A stretch of 64,000 bases of DNA from positions 126,358,501 to 126,422,500 of the forward strand of contig JASDFA010000010.1 in NCBI GenBank assembly GCA_035772735.1. Reading direction: 5' to 3'. The position numbers were made by a program, and so were the translations under genes. Position 1 is the first letter of the stretch, and each line of letters begins with the position of its first letter. The notes beneath the pieces are model-generated. The model saw only the letters and a program-made list of their open reading frames with translations. It was not told the DNA's origin and ran no database searches. This stretch comes from Datura wrightii. Taxonomy: Eukaryota > Streptophyta > Magnoliopsida > Solanales > Solanaceae. Positions 21,924 through 34,442 of this stretch are shown in pieces.

Positions 21924-23190
21924 TTTATTTTATATGTAAAATACAAGAGGCAGTTGCTCACAGCGACACAAAAAAGCTCAGACTTGAGAAAGTGTGAAAG
22001 AAGTTTGAGATGAAAGGTGAATTTACCTTCCAGCAGAAAGGCAGAATGGAAAAAACAAGAACAATTATACATGCGATGCAACAGAATTAGTTAGTTCAAG
22101 ATTTTGATATTAGTGGACAGGAGAAAGAAGATGTATCTGAAGGCAGTGTTATTAGCATTGATAAAAAGTGAAGTACACATTCAAATCTTCCCACATAATA
22201 TAATGCATCTTTTTTAAGAAGCCAGCCGCAGTGGCAGAAGAGATCAATCAATCAGCAAAGTGCCACTTGAGAAATTTTTCTTTGATATTGTAAGTGGCGC
22301 CAATACGGAGAAAGGTTAACTAGAGACAAGTATGAGCATGAAAAAGGAACAAGGTGTACAAGGGGACAGGTATTAATAGAGATATGTGATGGAACCTAAG
22401 GATGAACCCAGAACACGTAAGTTGAAATTAGGAAAGATATTCTATTGGGAACTACTGGTGGGCTGAGGTCAGTTCATTGAGGGAGAGTTGAAGTTTAAAA
22501 GATATCTAAATGGTTGTGTTTTGTATTTTAGGGGGAGGGCATTAGCTGTTAAATGTTAGCTTCTTCTCGCTATGATGTAAATTTGCCTCTGAATGTGAAA
22601 TCTGATGTTTAAATATGTAGGGTATCAGTTTGTTTATGACATTTATACTGAAGGATTTATAGAAAGCTGACACATCAAGAAAAGCAGATATGGATGAATA
22701 GAAAAGGAAATTATTCCCTCTGTGGGATTTTGGGCAAGTGGAAAAGAATTGACTAGGTCAGATTATCATAAGGAGCGAGTGGTTACTTAATAGCTAGAAA
22801 GAATACATCCCTTGAACCTCAAGGAGAGAAAAGCTAATTTACCTCCCTTTCTTCACAAAGGAACTGAACCTAATTTGAAGGTTTTTAAAGTCTTCCCAAC
22901 ATTCTAATGAAGATGAGACTTAAGAACCCCTTCAATCTTTTAATTTCCAATTAGACAAGTATTACATAAGATTCAATATGAGATATCCTCAAAATTAACT
23001 TACGGACATCATCAGAGTTTGGCATACATCAATGTTGGGCACATTATCTTTTGCCCGGAGGGGGAATGAAAACAAAGACACAAGCAGAAGGGTATTATAG
23101 GTTTAAAAGTCAGAAAACAACGGAAAGAGCATGAACGCATATTAATGCAGCTTGCAAAAGAATGAAAATAACATCTAAATCATGTTGTAC

Positions 23191-23232
23191 CTGCACCATA
23201 GTATTGGGATGAAGATCCTCAATCTTCTCCAC
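23191..23232 (-). pseudogene. RRP5: RRP5 copy: 42-bp micro-exon
   Basis: Encodes VEKIEDLHPNTMVQ, 14 residues, with AG before and GTAC after. It bridges the long exon and the exon at 20282, as in the family protein. It is too short to stand out without the neighbouring exons. Confidence 0.8.
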
Positions 23233-23692
23233 CTATACATGAAAATTCCTGAATAAAAATTTAAGAAAGAAAAGGAAAAGAAATCAATCAAGAAACAAAA
23301 AGAAATACGGAAATGATATGGGTGCCAACACCCTATATATCGACATTGAAATAATTGTTATATAGCCTCAAAGGAGGGAAAAGAAGCATAAGTGGAAGTA
23401 TGAGTCACTGAATACTTCTTTTATTACAAGTAACAACCTTCTCATCCAATTGTTTGGTGCAGTTGGAAAGACATCTAAATTATTTCTTTTGGTTTAGAGG
23501 GAACAGAAATGCTAATGTGGAAGGGCTTCATTTTACTTTCCCTCGTCTTTTATTTCCTAAGCCAAACAAGGGAAATAGCCTTTCCCCCTCCTCTAGTACT
23601 GAGTAAGATTCCAAAGTAATACAACTACTTCATCAATTTTATAACCAATTTACCTTAATATATTATGAGACAACTATAACGGGACATTTCGG

Positions 23693-24003
23693 CCTAATCA
23701 TCTAAATTAACTCCCTTGGGTCTGCACCGAGGAGGATTGTGAACACATAAGAAGGTCCAATGCACTTTGGATAACAGAAGTCATAGGTGGGACAAGTGCA
23801 TAGCACACATCAGCTTTTAGATTCATTGAACAGAACCTCTATTTTCCCGCCTAATCAGCTAAATTTACTCCTTCAGGTCTGCAAGGTGGAGGATAGTGAA
23901 AACATGAAAAGGTCCAGTGCAGTTTGGATAACAGAAGTCATCATTGGGATCAAGTGCATAACACACATGGACCTTAGAATTCATTAAAGAGAACTCTCCA
24001 GAA
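23693..24003. repeat. Imperfect tandem duplication, about 157-bp unit
   Basis: Unit 1 starts CCTAATCATCTAAATTAACTC at 23693 and unit 2 starts CCTAATCAGCTAAATTTACTC at 23850 (first 20 bases compared here). Both contain TTTGGATAACAGAAGTCAT. The copies differ by scattered changes. It lies in the RRP5 intron upstream of the micro-exon. Confidence 0.75.
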
Positions 24004-24260
24004 ACCACCTAAAAGGCTTATGCAACAACAGTTTCTTCTCGGCTAGAAGTACCATCATATTCCAAAAGTAAAACATTTGTAGCATGTTTTATTTTTGCAG
24101 CACGATAAGAAATCTATGACCGATGAAAATTATAAATGCATCCAGTCTCTTGAAGTTCACGTATGACCTTGAAGAAATAATGCAAGAGGATGACAGCATA
24201 CTTGTAGATGTCCTAGGATGAGTCTTTAGAAAATTCAAGTGTAAGGGATCTGGAACTTAC

Positions 24261-24854
24261 GCTGTGTCATTAAGTGCAGAGAGTTTCTGCGTCTGGGTTA
24301 TGTGTGAAATAGAACGCAGTGAGAGGTCAATATGAACAGTTCCCTTGCCTGAATGAGCAATCTCCAGTACTTTGCACTTTACAAATTGTCCTTCATGATT
24401 TCCAGACAGCGGATCAGCAACCCCTGGATCTGTCAGTTCAGTGAAATGAACCTTACCATATAGGTGAGGATCAATCTGAACAAGCAATCCGCCAACACCT
24501 GGAAGGATTTTGGAAATCCTACCACCCAAAACACTGCCTTCATGAATATGAAATGCCATATTTTCAATTGACTGATCTGTGTGATCATCTCCTTGACAGG
24601 CAGGTTTCCCGGGGTCAACCAACAGTTGATGTGAAACTAAGCGCACCAAATTCTTCTCCTTATTACAACTTAAAACATATCCTGAGAAGGCCTTGCCAAC
24701 AGAGAACCTTTTCTGAAAATCATCTAGCTCGTTAGGTTCACTTGAGCTATCCAAGATGTAGAGCTGGGCCTTGACATCTCGAGATATCGTTAGCCAAGCC
24801 CATTCATTGTCAACTTTGTACACAAAGCCAGAAACGAGCTGACCAGTTGAATAA
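24261..24854 (-). pseudogene. RRP5: RRP5 copy: longest exon, two S1 repeats
   Basis: 594 bp with no stop. It covers SGFVYKVDNEWAWLTISRDV (S1), the linker near RLVSHQLL, and a second S1 unit from EGSVLGGRISKILPGVGG to HIDLSLRS. The donor is GTAAGT. This exon alone is diagnostic for plant RRP5. Confidence 0.92.
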
Positions 24855-25232
24855 CTGAATTTTTTAATGGGTTAAATTTCACCAGATCCTGGACAAGAAA
24901 GCAGAAGAACCATAGTCAAAAGGGATACCTTCAAATAAAAGCAGACTTGCATCACTTGAACATGACATGAATGTGATTAATTGATCTAAATATTTAAACA
25001 CTCCCTAGTGCATAAGATTTATTTTGGTTTTTATTTCTTTGAACAGGTTAACCTTTTCTGCTGTCCATTCTGGCCATATCCAGAACTCATAAAAGAAAGA
25101 CAAGATTTTCAAGATTAGAAAGTGAACACGTGTAGCCATAAACTCATGGAATCAATGAATGTGATTTATTTGATCTAAAATTTAAGAGTTCTCAGCATCA
25201 TGCATATATATATCCCAACCACAAATATATAA

Positions 25233-25391
25233 AGGGCAGCCTGATGCACAAAACATCCTGCATTAACAGGGTGCAGGGAAGGGCCACACCCCAAGGGGTA
25301 TGACATGGACAGCCTACCACAGCCACAGTTCGAACCCACAACCTATAGGTCACATGGAGACAACTTTACCATTGCTCCAAGGCTCCCCTTC
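25233..25391 (-). mobile_element. tRNA-derived SINE
   Basis: On the minus strand it starts GGGGAGCCTTGGAGCAATGG, with an A-box-like stretch at its start and a B-box GGTTCGAAC about 45 bases on. It ends near GGCTGCCCTTTAT. This matches the layout of the TS/Au type of plant SINE (from memory). It is an RNA polymerase III-type repeat, not a tRNA gene: no cloverleaf follows. Confidence 0.8.
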
Positions 25392-25862
25392 AACCATATA
25401 AATATATAAAGCTGGGGAAAAATAGCCCAATCAGAGAATACACCAACATATCCTGTATATAAAGAAGGACAAAATCATGAGAATGTTTAGTGTTGGTAGA
25501 CCTAAAATAAGCATGCAACGACACAAGGATTGGGTAAAATATTGCCTGATTACACGTCAGGTTTGTAGAGCTTGCATAGAGATAAAAATAAGGCAGCAAA
25601 CCTTCTAGTAATATATCACACAATACAAATTAGGTTTACTGCACTCTCTCAAGATAACACCTGAAGTTTCGCAGCCAAAAGTAAACTCTTGACAATTTAT
25701 AGGGTTTTATGGGGGGTGGTATTTGATCTAACAAAAAGAGTGCAAATATGTTCAAAGTGGATGAGGTAGAAGACAAGCTCAAGTGGAAGGAATTCATATG
25801 AGGTAATAGTTGGTAAAAACAAAAAGGGTCTCATGCCATACTTAGCCATGTTATAATTTCAC

Positions 25863-26569
25863 CTGCAAGTGTGGATGGTTTAATGGATAGCTCCCACTTA
25901 TAGCATCTCTTAACACTTTCTGACATATTGAACTTTGAGATGATCCTTGCAGTAAGAGTCTGCCCAAATCTGAACTTACTAAATGGAGCTTCAGCACAAT
26001 TGTCATCTGATGCCTATTTATCAAGAAATTGAAAGACACAAGCTAAGACGCACAAAAAATTAAGTTATAGATTTATCTTTTTATCCTATTCTGTTTTTTA
26101 ATCCTTTTTCCTTTCAAAAAGGCAAGGATTTCTATTATCAGGTATACTTTCTTTTTCTTTTGCGAAAGGGAGGAACTCAAGGGTGGAGACAGGAATTCAT
26201 TGTACCATTTCATAAACATTTGAGAAGAAGTCATCAAGTAATTGCTTACCTCTGTTATGTGCACCCTCCCATGGAAACTGGTCCCAAATTTTAGTCTCAG
26301 TTCAAGTGGCCTTATTTCAGTAATCTGCAGTTAATCGAAAAGATAAAATGTAGTCCCCAGCTAATTTGTGATCTGAATCCTTCATGCAGAAGAGTAACAA
26401 TTACCAAGAAAGATATCCATACCTCAACAGCGATCCAACACTATAACTAGATTTCCTTTTAGCCCTCTTGGAATTCGATGTTTCAGTAGCTTCACTGATA
26501 GAATTAAGCAGGAGCAGCAATCTCCCACTTGCTGAAGGAGAGGGAAGTTCCATAACAGTGGCAATGACA
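25863..26569 (-). pseudogene. RRP5: RRP5 copy: three exons, phase failure after the first
   Basis: Exon 26569-26423 encodes VIATVMELPSPSASGRLLLL and the basic patch SKRAKRKSSYSVGS, but ends in phase 2 while the next exon needs phase 0, so bases are lost near its end. Exon 26324-26250 encodes ITEIRPLELRLKFGTSFHGR and ends HITE. Exon 26013-25863 encodes ASDDNCAEAPFSKFRFGQTL and ends SIKPSTLA. Confidence 0.85.
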
Positions 26570-27404
26570 CTACATTAAAAGAAGATGAATTACAAAATAG
26601 AAACCACAATAGCGAGCATCAAATAAAAATGACCTACTTTAGCTATCCATAAAATAGATAGCACAGTAGCATGAAGCTGGAAATCGAGAGTACATCAATG
26701 AAGTAAGAATGAGTACATTCTTCCACAGCAATATGGAAAGGAAATGTTGAGCAACTTGTAGCGGTAGACAAATTTTTCCCTCTTATGCAACTAGTTCCCA
26801 AAATAAGCCATTCTAATTTTGGTATGTCCCATAATTAAACTAATACTTCTTGAGCCTTGACTTAGAAGTTGAAATCCCCTTGTATCAGATACTAGATAGA
26901 AAGAGGTTTACACTTCCGATGTCCTTCTCCCAAAGAGATTCAAATTCCATGGTAACCTTCTCTTCTATATTCTTCCATTCAAGAATTGGCAAGCTATATC
27001 TTCTGACTGGCATATGCACACACATCATATAAGATGGTTTCTCCTACATTTCTACCCATGGAAACAGCACATTGGATGTTTACATTAGCCTAAACTCCAT
27101 CTAACCAAGTTCCCACTTAAGGATTATTACAGGGAAAAGTTGACATTGCTAGATTTATAGATTATTCCATATTACACTTGAAACCATACTACATGATTCT
27201 TCAATACAGTTTTTTCCTTTCAATCATATCAACTCATCCATATCATAGCTACCTCATCCAGCCATTTGCTATTCACGGAGCACTATGCAAGCATGTCGAA
27301 GTAAGATGTACTCTGAAATTTCTGATTCACTTTACTTCCTTCCCAAGTCTAGTGACACTGCAAGGTCCTAGCTCACATTTCACAGGTGATGTTAAGCCGT
27401 AACA

Positions 27405-27625
27405 TTTTTTTTTGTATAATAATGGTTTTCAAGCCAACTTGCGCTCATGTCAACTAATTCCACGGGGTAATTCTATCTCCCACTAGCACATACACCGGGT
27501 ATCTCTATCCACCAAGACTTGGATAGATAGAAAAAAATCACCCTAATCTTTTTGCCTCCGCATGGGATTTGAACATGAGAGCACTTCATTGACCACTAGG
27601 TCACACCCTTGGGGTTTAAGTCACA
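27405..27625 (-). mobile_element. tRNA-derived SINE (second family)
   Basis: On the minus strand GTGACCTAGTGGTCAATGAA (A-box region) is followed by GTTCAAATCCC (B-box), then GCGGAGGCAAAAA, GGTGGATAGAGATACC and GTGGAATTAGTTGA, ending in an A-rich tail (plus-strand T-run near 27403-27411). The layout is typical of Solanaceae SINEs. Confidence 0.8.
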
Positions 27626-28175
27626 AGATTTACCTCATGATCTAATATGCACATCTCATTGGCTTAACCGTTGGAAATTCTAAACTTCAACTTTTTGTTG
27701 AAGAGTCCCACACCAGGCTGGACTCACCTCTTGGCTATCTTTTTGGGTTGAGCTAGACCAAAGATTCATTTCTTTACATGGTACATCCCAATTCTCATAT
27801 CCCGATGTTGGGCCCCATAAGCTCCAGATGTCTAGTCCTCACACGCGCACGGGGGGTTAAAGAATCCTACATGCCACTCTTATGGGATGGGTAGTCTATT
27901 TATATGGTTAAGCAATTCTCACCTCTTGAGTTAACTTTCGAGGTTGAATTGGGCCCAAGATCTATTTATGTACAATTTTCATTGTAACTCAAGTATAATA
28001 AATTCCAAACAGAAGCAAAATCACTAAATGGTGAAAAAACACAATAAATAAAATGACAATCCTTTTTCTCTCCATCCAAACATCATAAAGGAACTCAAAA
28101 TGTTAATACAATCAAGACAAATAAAATAGAAATTATCAGGTTTTATTTTTCTGATAGAAATTATCAGGTGTTAAC

Positions 28176-28448
28176 CTTTCTCCATTGGCAAATGATTTAG
28201 GAGGGAGATTTTGAGTATTGTAATCAGCTCGTGATGCATATCCAAGCGTGTTATTATATGATGGTAGTGAAACAACCTGGTTAACGGAAAATGTTAAGCA
28301 TGTCTGACAATATGGATTGAAGCTAGGCAGAATACAGCCAGAAAAAAAAAACTCAAAGACTTGCCAAGTAATTTTCTTTAACAATCTCCACAACTGCATT
28401 TACAGTTTGATTTACTTCCAATTCTCCTAGCGCTTCCCTTTTGCGTTT
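28176..28448 (-). pseudogene. RRP5: RRP5 copy: two exons joined by a GC-AG intron
   Basis: Exon 28448-28365 (84 bp) encodes KRKREALGELEVNQTVNAVV and ends KENYL. Its donor is GCAAGT rather than GT. Exon 28276-28176 (101 bp) encodes VVSLPSYNNTLGYASRADYN and ends FANGE plus two bases. Both are open and in phase. Confidence 0.88.
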
Positions 28449-28594
28449 CTGTTAAAAAAGGTAAAGTAATCAAATACATGAAAGAGAAAAAGAAATGGTA
28501 GTGTAGTGCAGCCAATATAGATGCAAGATAAAGCAGGAAAATAAAACATTTATACAAAAAAGTAATAGTTTTTCTCGGAAGAATTAGTAAGAAA

Positions 28595-28765
28595 ACAGCC
28601 CCCAGCTTGTGATGTGTGGGTTAGCCGCCCATCACGGGCTCGAACCCTGCCACAAACAAAAGCGTGGTATCTAAGTAGAAAAGGTTAGAGGTACAGGCCA
28701 TTATCCACCGAATTTCTAACCGTGCAACTGGACCTCAGGGATCTCCTGGTTATTAAAAAAATAGT
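28595..28765 (+). mobile_element. Possible SINE
   Basis: A segment with GTGTGGGTTAGCCGCCCATC and a B-box-like GGGCTCGAACCC, ending in TTATTAAAAAAATAG. Composition differs from the A+T-rich intron around it. The 5' boundary and target repeats are unclear. Confidence 0.5.
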
Positions 28766-28926
28766 ATGAAAGCAAAACCCAATCAATCGCAGTAACTGGC
28801 TATAAGAGAGCTGACTGTCTACTATCTATGTCATGCCTTGGCAGGTGAATATGCATTATTACTTTTCCTTCAAGAAAGATATTTAATGAAACGAATAAAA
28901 CCGAGAGAATGAACGGTACAATCAAT

Positions 28927-29283
28927 GTTGTCAAAGGCGCGCTCAAGTCCTGAAGCAAGATTCAAAACGTCTTGAGAGCTTCGCGTCGCTTAATGTGCGC
29001 TTCAATGTCATCATCAAGGTTCTAAAGCATACTTTTCGTTGCCAATGAGCCTCTTCTGAAGAGGCAACACTAAATAATTGATATTTCACTTTATCATATT
29101 TTTATTTTTCAATTTCTTGGTCCATATATTTGTCAATCATGTTTATAATTATTAGTTTTGGACTAAAAATATATATTTGTATTTTTCTCCCTCTGCGCCT
29201 TTTTTCATTAAAGCCCACATTTTATTTGTGCTTAAAGCCCCAACAAACCTTAGAGCTTTTTTGCACCTTTTACTTTTGATAAC
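28927..29283. mobile_element. Possible inverted-repeat DNA element
   Basis: The left end TTGTCAAAGGCGCGCTCAAG and the right end (reverse-complemented) TTATCAAAAGTAAAAGGTGC are similar. The interior is A+T-rich. Such elements are common in dicot introns. No target duplication was recognised. Confidence 0.4.
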
Positions 29284-29326
29284 ACTGGGTACAGCATAAC
29301 AATGAAATAGCAAATTCAAGAATGAC

Positions 29327-29723
29327 CTTCTGAGCTTGACTATTAGTGGTTTCTTTCTTTGTTTTATTCACAAAAGCTGGCTTCAAAGACAGATCCACCA
29401 GGCGTTCTATCTTGGAAACATCTAGTACTGCGGCGTGAATACTCGAGCCAGTATCCACAGGGATTCCACTTACTGCAAAGAATATCATTTACTTAACATT
29501 AGTTCTCAAGGCAACAAATAATAACTGGTTATTCAAGGTTTCTAAGGGACTTACACTGATAGTGAGAAATAAAACCAAAAACGTCATCGTATTTCTGAAA
29601 GCTTACTACAACACCAAATTCCTTTACTTCATGAACTTTTCCCTTCATAGTGCTACCAAGATTAAATTGTTCCACCCATCTTAAGTCGGAACCTCCAGAG
29701 TCCATCGACTGCAGCTTCGCAAT
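29327..29723 (-). pseudogene. RRP5: RRP5 copy: two S1-domain exons
   Basis: Exon 29723-29555 (169 bp) encodes IAKLQSMDSGGSDLRWVEQF through FGFISHYQ. Exon 29472-29327 (146 bp) encodes SGIPVDTGSSIHAAVLDVSK through NSQAQK. They join in phase across a short intron and show no lesion. Confidence 0.9.
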
Positions 29724-30766
29724 CTGATAGCAGAGAAAGATGAACAAATATCCATTCAAACTGATATAGATTCTAAGAGAAAAGAGTATTCCCTACATAA
29801 CCTTTTATATAACAAGATCTGGTTGAGGACAGAGGTCCAATAAACGTATGTCATATTTGTAGTAGGAAAAGAAAATATCACCTGATTCTTTAAGCATTGA
29901 TTGGTCGGAACTTGTAAATGGGCATCGGTTACTTATTATCATGAGTTTAAGTGTGTTTTTGGGATACCCAATTAATGAAAAAGACATTTCTACTACATGG
30001 AACAATGATGACACTAGAGACTTCAATGCATGACCTTAGCACACAGGATAGTTTTGTATCTTACTTCAGGTTACCCACAATCTCCTCTGTAAGCAGGAGA
30101 CAATATGAACATACAAGCCACCTGTCGTGGACCTAAGACTTCACGTTCTTGAAAGTTGAAAAGGTTTAGTTAAATGATGAAACAGATGAGCAGAGACAGT
30201 AACAGACTTTGATCATTCAAGTCAAAAGCTACAAATATGGAGATCTATGGTACTTCCAAAAGTTTCTAGTCAAAACAGGCAAATCATAAGAACATATGGT
30301 ATTTTACTTTCAGTCCAAATGAACACAACCAAGAACAAGAAGTAGGTGAAGATAAATCAAATGGGAAAAGTCTGGACTAAAATCCAGGGAAAAGTTGAAC
30401 AATATATAACATATCTCAGCCTATGGGCATTAGATTTAAATCGAATTTCATTTAACCCAATTAAAAAGGATTTACAGTGAATTTAGGAAGTTTCAAGAGC
30501 ACTACCAGATAGAAGGTCCCTCCCCTAATAACGGCAGAAAATCTGCCTACACAAGGCCCATCAGTAAGTTGCACAGATTCCCAAGATGTTTGTTCTATGT
30601 TCTGATTGTTCTTTTCTACCAAATTTCAGATGCACATTCCAGGAAGTAATTGAATAAATATGCAAGAGACAGAAAAATCACTGTGTATGACAAGCAAACA
30701 AGAATATTTTGCCAGTCAAAAAATCAACAGCTGCTCTGCAACATAGAATTCACGATCAGTGACTAC

Positions 30767-31638
30767 CTTCTCCTCCACAAGGAAGTATTCTTGAATAAAG
30801 GATGCATCTGTTGAAGAGCAAAAAGACTGCCTCAAAGAAACTGTAATTCGACTTGTTTCACTGCTGACCTGGATGAGAGAAGAAAGGGAAGAACCAAAAT
30901 TTATTGGGAATCCAAAAAGCATAACATACCAAAGCTTCACTTTACCAAGCTGTTGACCTACATCAACAACGTTAGTGCGGACAGACTGTCCAATCTGGTA
31001 AACTTCAGAAAGACTAGATCTTCTGTCATCAGTAGCCTTCACGAAAAACAAAATGGTGATGACTCAGCATTTTCTATTGATCATATTGTGCACTTCATCC
31101 AAATAAAAGAGACAATCATGAAGGTAATAGATTTACTGCAAGAAGTATATACCCTGTTTCTTGGAGAAAACCAGTCAAGCGCCCAAGGTAGCGAATGAAG
31201 ATACCACTTTCAATTATATTACAAATATACCCCTGGATAAAAAATATATGTAGTTAGCGGAGAAGTGAAATTACCAGAAAGTAATATCATGAATAGACCA
31301 ACTTCAACTACAAATGCTTTGAGCATTTCAAAAGAAAAGCTTTATTTGTTGTGATCTCTTCAGACATGAACGATCACAGTTTGTGAGAACCATACCCACC
31401 CCACAAGAAAAGGAGAAAAACAAAGACAAAAAAATGTGCCTCAGTTTCTTGTCATTGGATTGTAAACAGTTGACTAACTTACCTGAAAGGAAGATGAAAG
31501 AAACACAAAAACTACGAAGTAAGTTTCTTACATGCAGCACAGAGTTAAGATGGACTTGATTAACATCCAGCGGAAGTTGCTGAGCTGAGATCACAAGAGA
31601 ATGTTTTGCAGAGAGTATCAAATTGCTGCCCTCAACAT
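30767..31638 (-). pseudogene. RRP5: RRP5 copy: four exons, one with a -1 frameshift
   Basis: Exon 31638-31532 encodes VEGSNLILSAKHSLVISAQQ. Exon 31232-31153 is 80 bp where 81 are needed: GYICNIIESGIFIRYLGRL is followed by a lost T in the T-run before the expected SPRNR. Exon 31036-30962 encodes ATDDRRSSLSEVYQIGQSV. Exon 30868-30767 encodes VSSETSRITVSLRQSFCSST. The last two are intact. Confidence 0.88.
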
Positions 31639-32244
31639 CTAGAAACATCAAAGACCCAAACAAATATCTAGTCAGTGCAAAGTGTCATGTTTAAACACTC
31701 TCTCCCTCTCCCATGCAGCCCCAAAAACTAAAAGAACATAGAAATACCACACGTTAGTCTATCAACAGTAGTTGGTTAAATTACAGAAGAATCACATAAT
31801 AACAAGAATAAATAACAATTAAGAGGATACAAAATTGAGTGCAGCATTAACATAAGGTATTATAAGGGGCATCTCCAACATCCACAGTAATACTGATTAA
31901 ATCAGTGTTTGATACTTAGACTTTGCAGAATGCGACTAGAAAATGTAGAAGTCTCTTTCCGCTCTTTTTCTTTTCAATTTTCATACTGCACCAATGATAA
32001 GTTCTGCTCTCAATGACACACCTTATCTAGATTAACAAGACACCATCTTTTTGCTATTATTATTTTGGCGTACTACAACTTTGGCCTCTTCTCAGTAAAA
32101 CTATTACCTCTGTCGATCCAACAAATAAAATATAAAATTACTGGCCAAACAGAAAAGTGAACTATGGAAAAGAATGGTCGGAAATGAGCAAACATTAACT
32201 AAAGTGATCGCTGAATACAGCTGGATGTAGGATAGAGGAAGTAC

Positions 32245-33099
32245 CAAGAACCAAGAGCTGATCAAACTCATACCCAGGCCTCAAGGCAGACTTCATCAAC
32301 TCAGCATGCCCTGCAAGTGGTAAAAACAACAATATTAACTGCCTAATTGATACAGATAGTACACAAGGAAATAAAGAAGGGAAATTTTAAAACAATAAAA
32401 GCAATTGCAGAGAAACAAAGGATTCAATGGATATATTCACCAGTGTGATCAGCCAAATGTTGGGGTGATATTGTGCCCTTAAAATGACCCTGAGCAGTAA
32501 CATCTAGGACAATTGCATCTGGAGTTACTCGCTCAACCACTCCAGAAACAACATTTCCTGGTTTAACCAGTTCATTGCTGAATACCCTAGCATTATCATT
32601 CAAATAAATGGAGCAATCATTTATTTAACCAAAAAATGCAATCCAGAAACACAATCTCAAAAAAAGAAAAAAACACAGGGGTGAAGGGCAAGGATACATA
32701 TTATTGATCAACATGGCAATAAAGCGGCTTTTTGAGAAAAAGCTTGAAAGTCGCAGTAAATATTCCAGTCTAAAGTTTTCAATGATTTCACAAAGACACC
32801 AACTCTACCGAACCATCATAACGAAAGCAAAAGAGCTTCCAAATATAATAATTTCAAGATATCTATCTATTCGTGATCCACAAGATTTACAGATGGTACC
32901 ATAACAATAGGAACATCACTATTAAAGCAATTGCTATAGCATCCAAGACCAAAAAGAAAGAGACCTTGAGGATGTTGTTGTGAAACTGAGGTTAATACGG
33001 CGTGAAGCCAGATTAGAACTTGTAACTTTACATTTCACTACTTGTTCAACGTGATACATGGAACTTATTTCACACCCAGGATCTAGTCCAAGTTCAGAT
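32245..33099 (-). pseudogene. RRP5: RRP5 copy: three S1-domain exons
   Basis: Exon 33099-32965 reads SELGLDPGCEISSMYHVEQV and ends SFTTTSSR. Exon 32586-32441 reads VFSNELVKPGNVVSGVVERV and ends QHLADHTG. Exon 32310-32245 reads HAELMKSALRPGYEFDQLL. All are open, keep AG/GT borders, and join in phase. Confidence 0.9.
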
Positions 33100-33519
33100 C
33101 TGGATACACAAATGGACGTGTCAGTGCCAGTAGACGTCACAAATATCAATTGACATATAAGTAGGGTAGAGAGAGTACAATAACCTTGATTTTTTTGCAT
33201 GTATTTAATACATACAGAGTGAAATGTACTGAAAAATCTCAAATCACACAGCCTTTACCCTGACCACTAAAAATTTGATCATCCAATTCATTTTATTTAT
33301 ATTTTGTCTATCTTCATTTTGCCAGAATGCAAAGAAGAAGAACTAATCAAAGTTTCCTTTAAATTAGAAAGTTAACATCCGCATAAGATATACTAAGAGC
33401 ACATATTTGAAAGGAATTATCAATATACAAGCAGTGCTGACACAGGCAATTTGCAACATTTCAGGGAACTTCTATTCACACTCATCCTGATACCGTAAAC
33501 TGTTTTCTCAGGATAAAGC

Positions 33520-33700
33520 AATTCTGTAATCTCATACAGATAATAACGGAGTTCGAATCTGGAATAGATTATAGTCTACACCAAAATACTCAACATGCCC
33601 CTTATAGAGAAACTGTAATCTCAAACAGAAAATAACAGAGTTCAATTCTGAAAAAGATCATCATAGCTAACCTACACTAATATATTCAACTTGCCATTAT
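33520..33700. repeat. Tandem duplication, about 90-bp unit
   Basis: Two adjacent copies share CTGTAATCTCA, ACAGA(T/A)AATAAC(G/A)GAGTTC and AACTTG/AACATGCC-type ends. It lies in the RRP5 intron upstream of the exon at 33099. Confidence 0.65.
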
Positions 33701-33989
33701 ATTGGTCCACATCCATAGATTGGTAAAAAAAACTCATAACTCAGAAGAGAACAAAGTTGTTTAGAACATAAAGGTAAAACAAACTTAAGCTTCTCAGAAA
33801 TGTAATCATGATTAATGGACGAAATAACATAACAGAGTTAAAGTGCTATTATTTACAGAAACATAATCAGATTAAAGCGAAAGAAAAAGCCTAAAATCAT
33901 TGTATTACCACACATTATAAAATAACCAAATATAGATATAGTGGTAAGTACCGGCATATAGTTTGAAGGGTGAATTGCAAGGGACTAAC

Positions 33990-34126
33990 CTAGGGGCAAA
34001 TCCTTGCACTCCATTGTAAAAGCGGACAAAGCAACCGTGGTTTTCAATCTTCATTATCCATCCATGTGTTGTCAGTCCTTCAGTAGCATCAGCATAAGAA
34101 CCAAGAATTTCAAGTTTTGACTTAAC
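33990..34126 (-). pseudogene. RRP5: RRP5 copy: S1 exon after the 17-kb intron
   Basis: 137 bp, 45 codons plus two bases. It encodes VKSKLEILGSYADATEGL and the S1 segment HGCFVRFYNGVQGFAPR, and is intact. It splices in phase to the exon at 33099. The upstream intron contains the L1 LINE (34443-39583). Confidence 0.9.
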
Positions 34127-34425
34127 CTACAGAAGACCCCAGGAACAATTTGTAGAGACGTCCCAATGATGAGAAAATGACAACAAATACTTTTTTGAGA
34201 AGGTATGAGAGAATGACAAATAATACGAGTAATTTTCTTAAATGCCAATTCGTTATAATTGGCTGCAAGAATAGAATGGATAAGTAGCAAATGATAGAAC
34301 AGATAAAGAGTTAAACTGGATTTAGCAGTACAGGAGACAAATGGCTGGGTTTACACAAGATAAGTGCGGATTTGAAACGGGCTCCACAGAAGGTTCCAAT
34401 ATAACCTAATGCATTTTTGTTAACT

Positions 34426-34442
34426 GAAACATAATGAAACTT
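34426..34442. repeat. 17-bp target-site duplication of the L1 LINE (left)
   Basis: GAAACATAATGAAACTT here is repeated exactly at 39584-39600, on the far side of the LINE's A-tail. Confidence 0.93.

Noticed and set aside
25233..25391. tRNA gene candidate, because of a good B-box
   Set aside because: No cloverleaf or acceptor stem fits, and downstream sequence continues as a SINE body.
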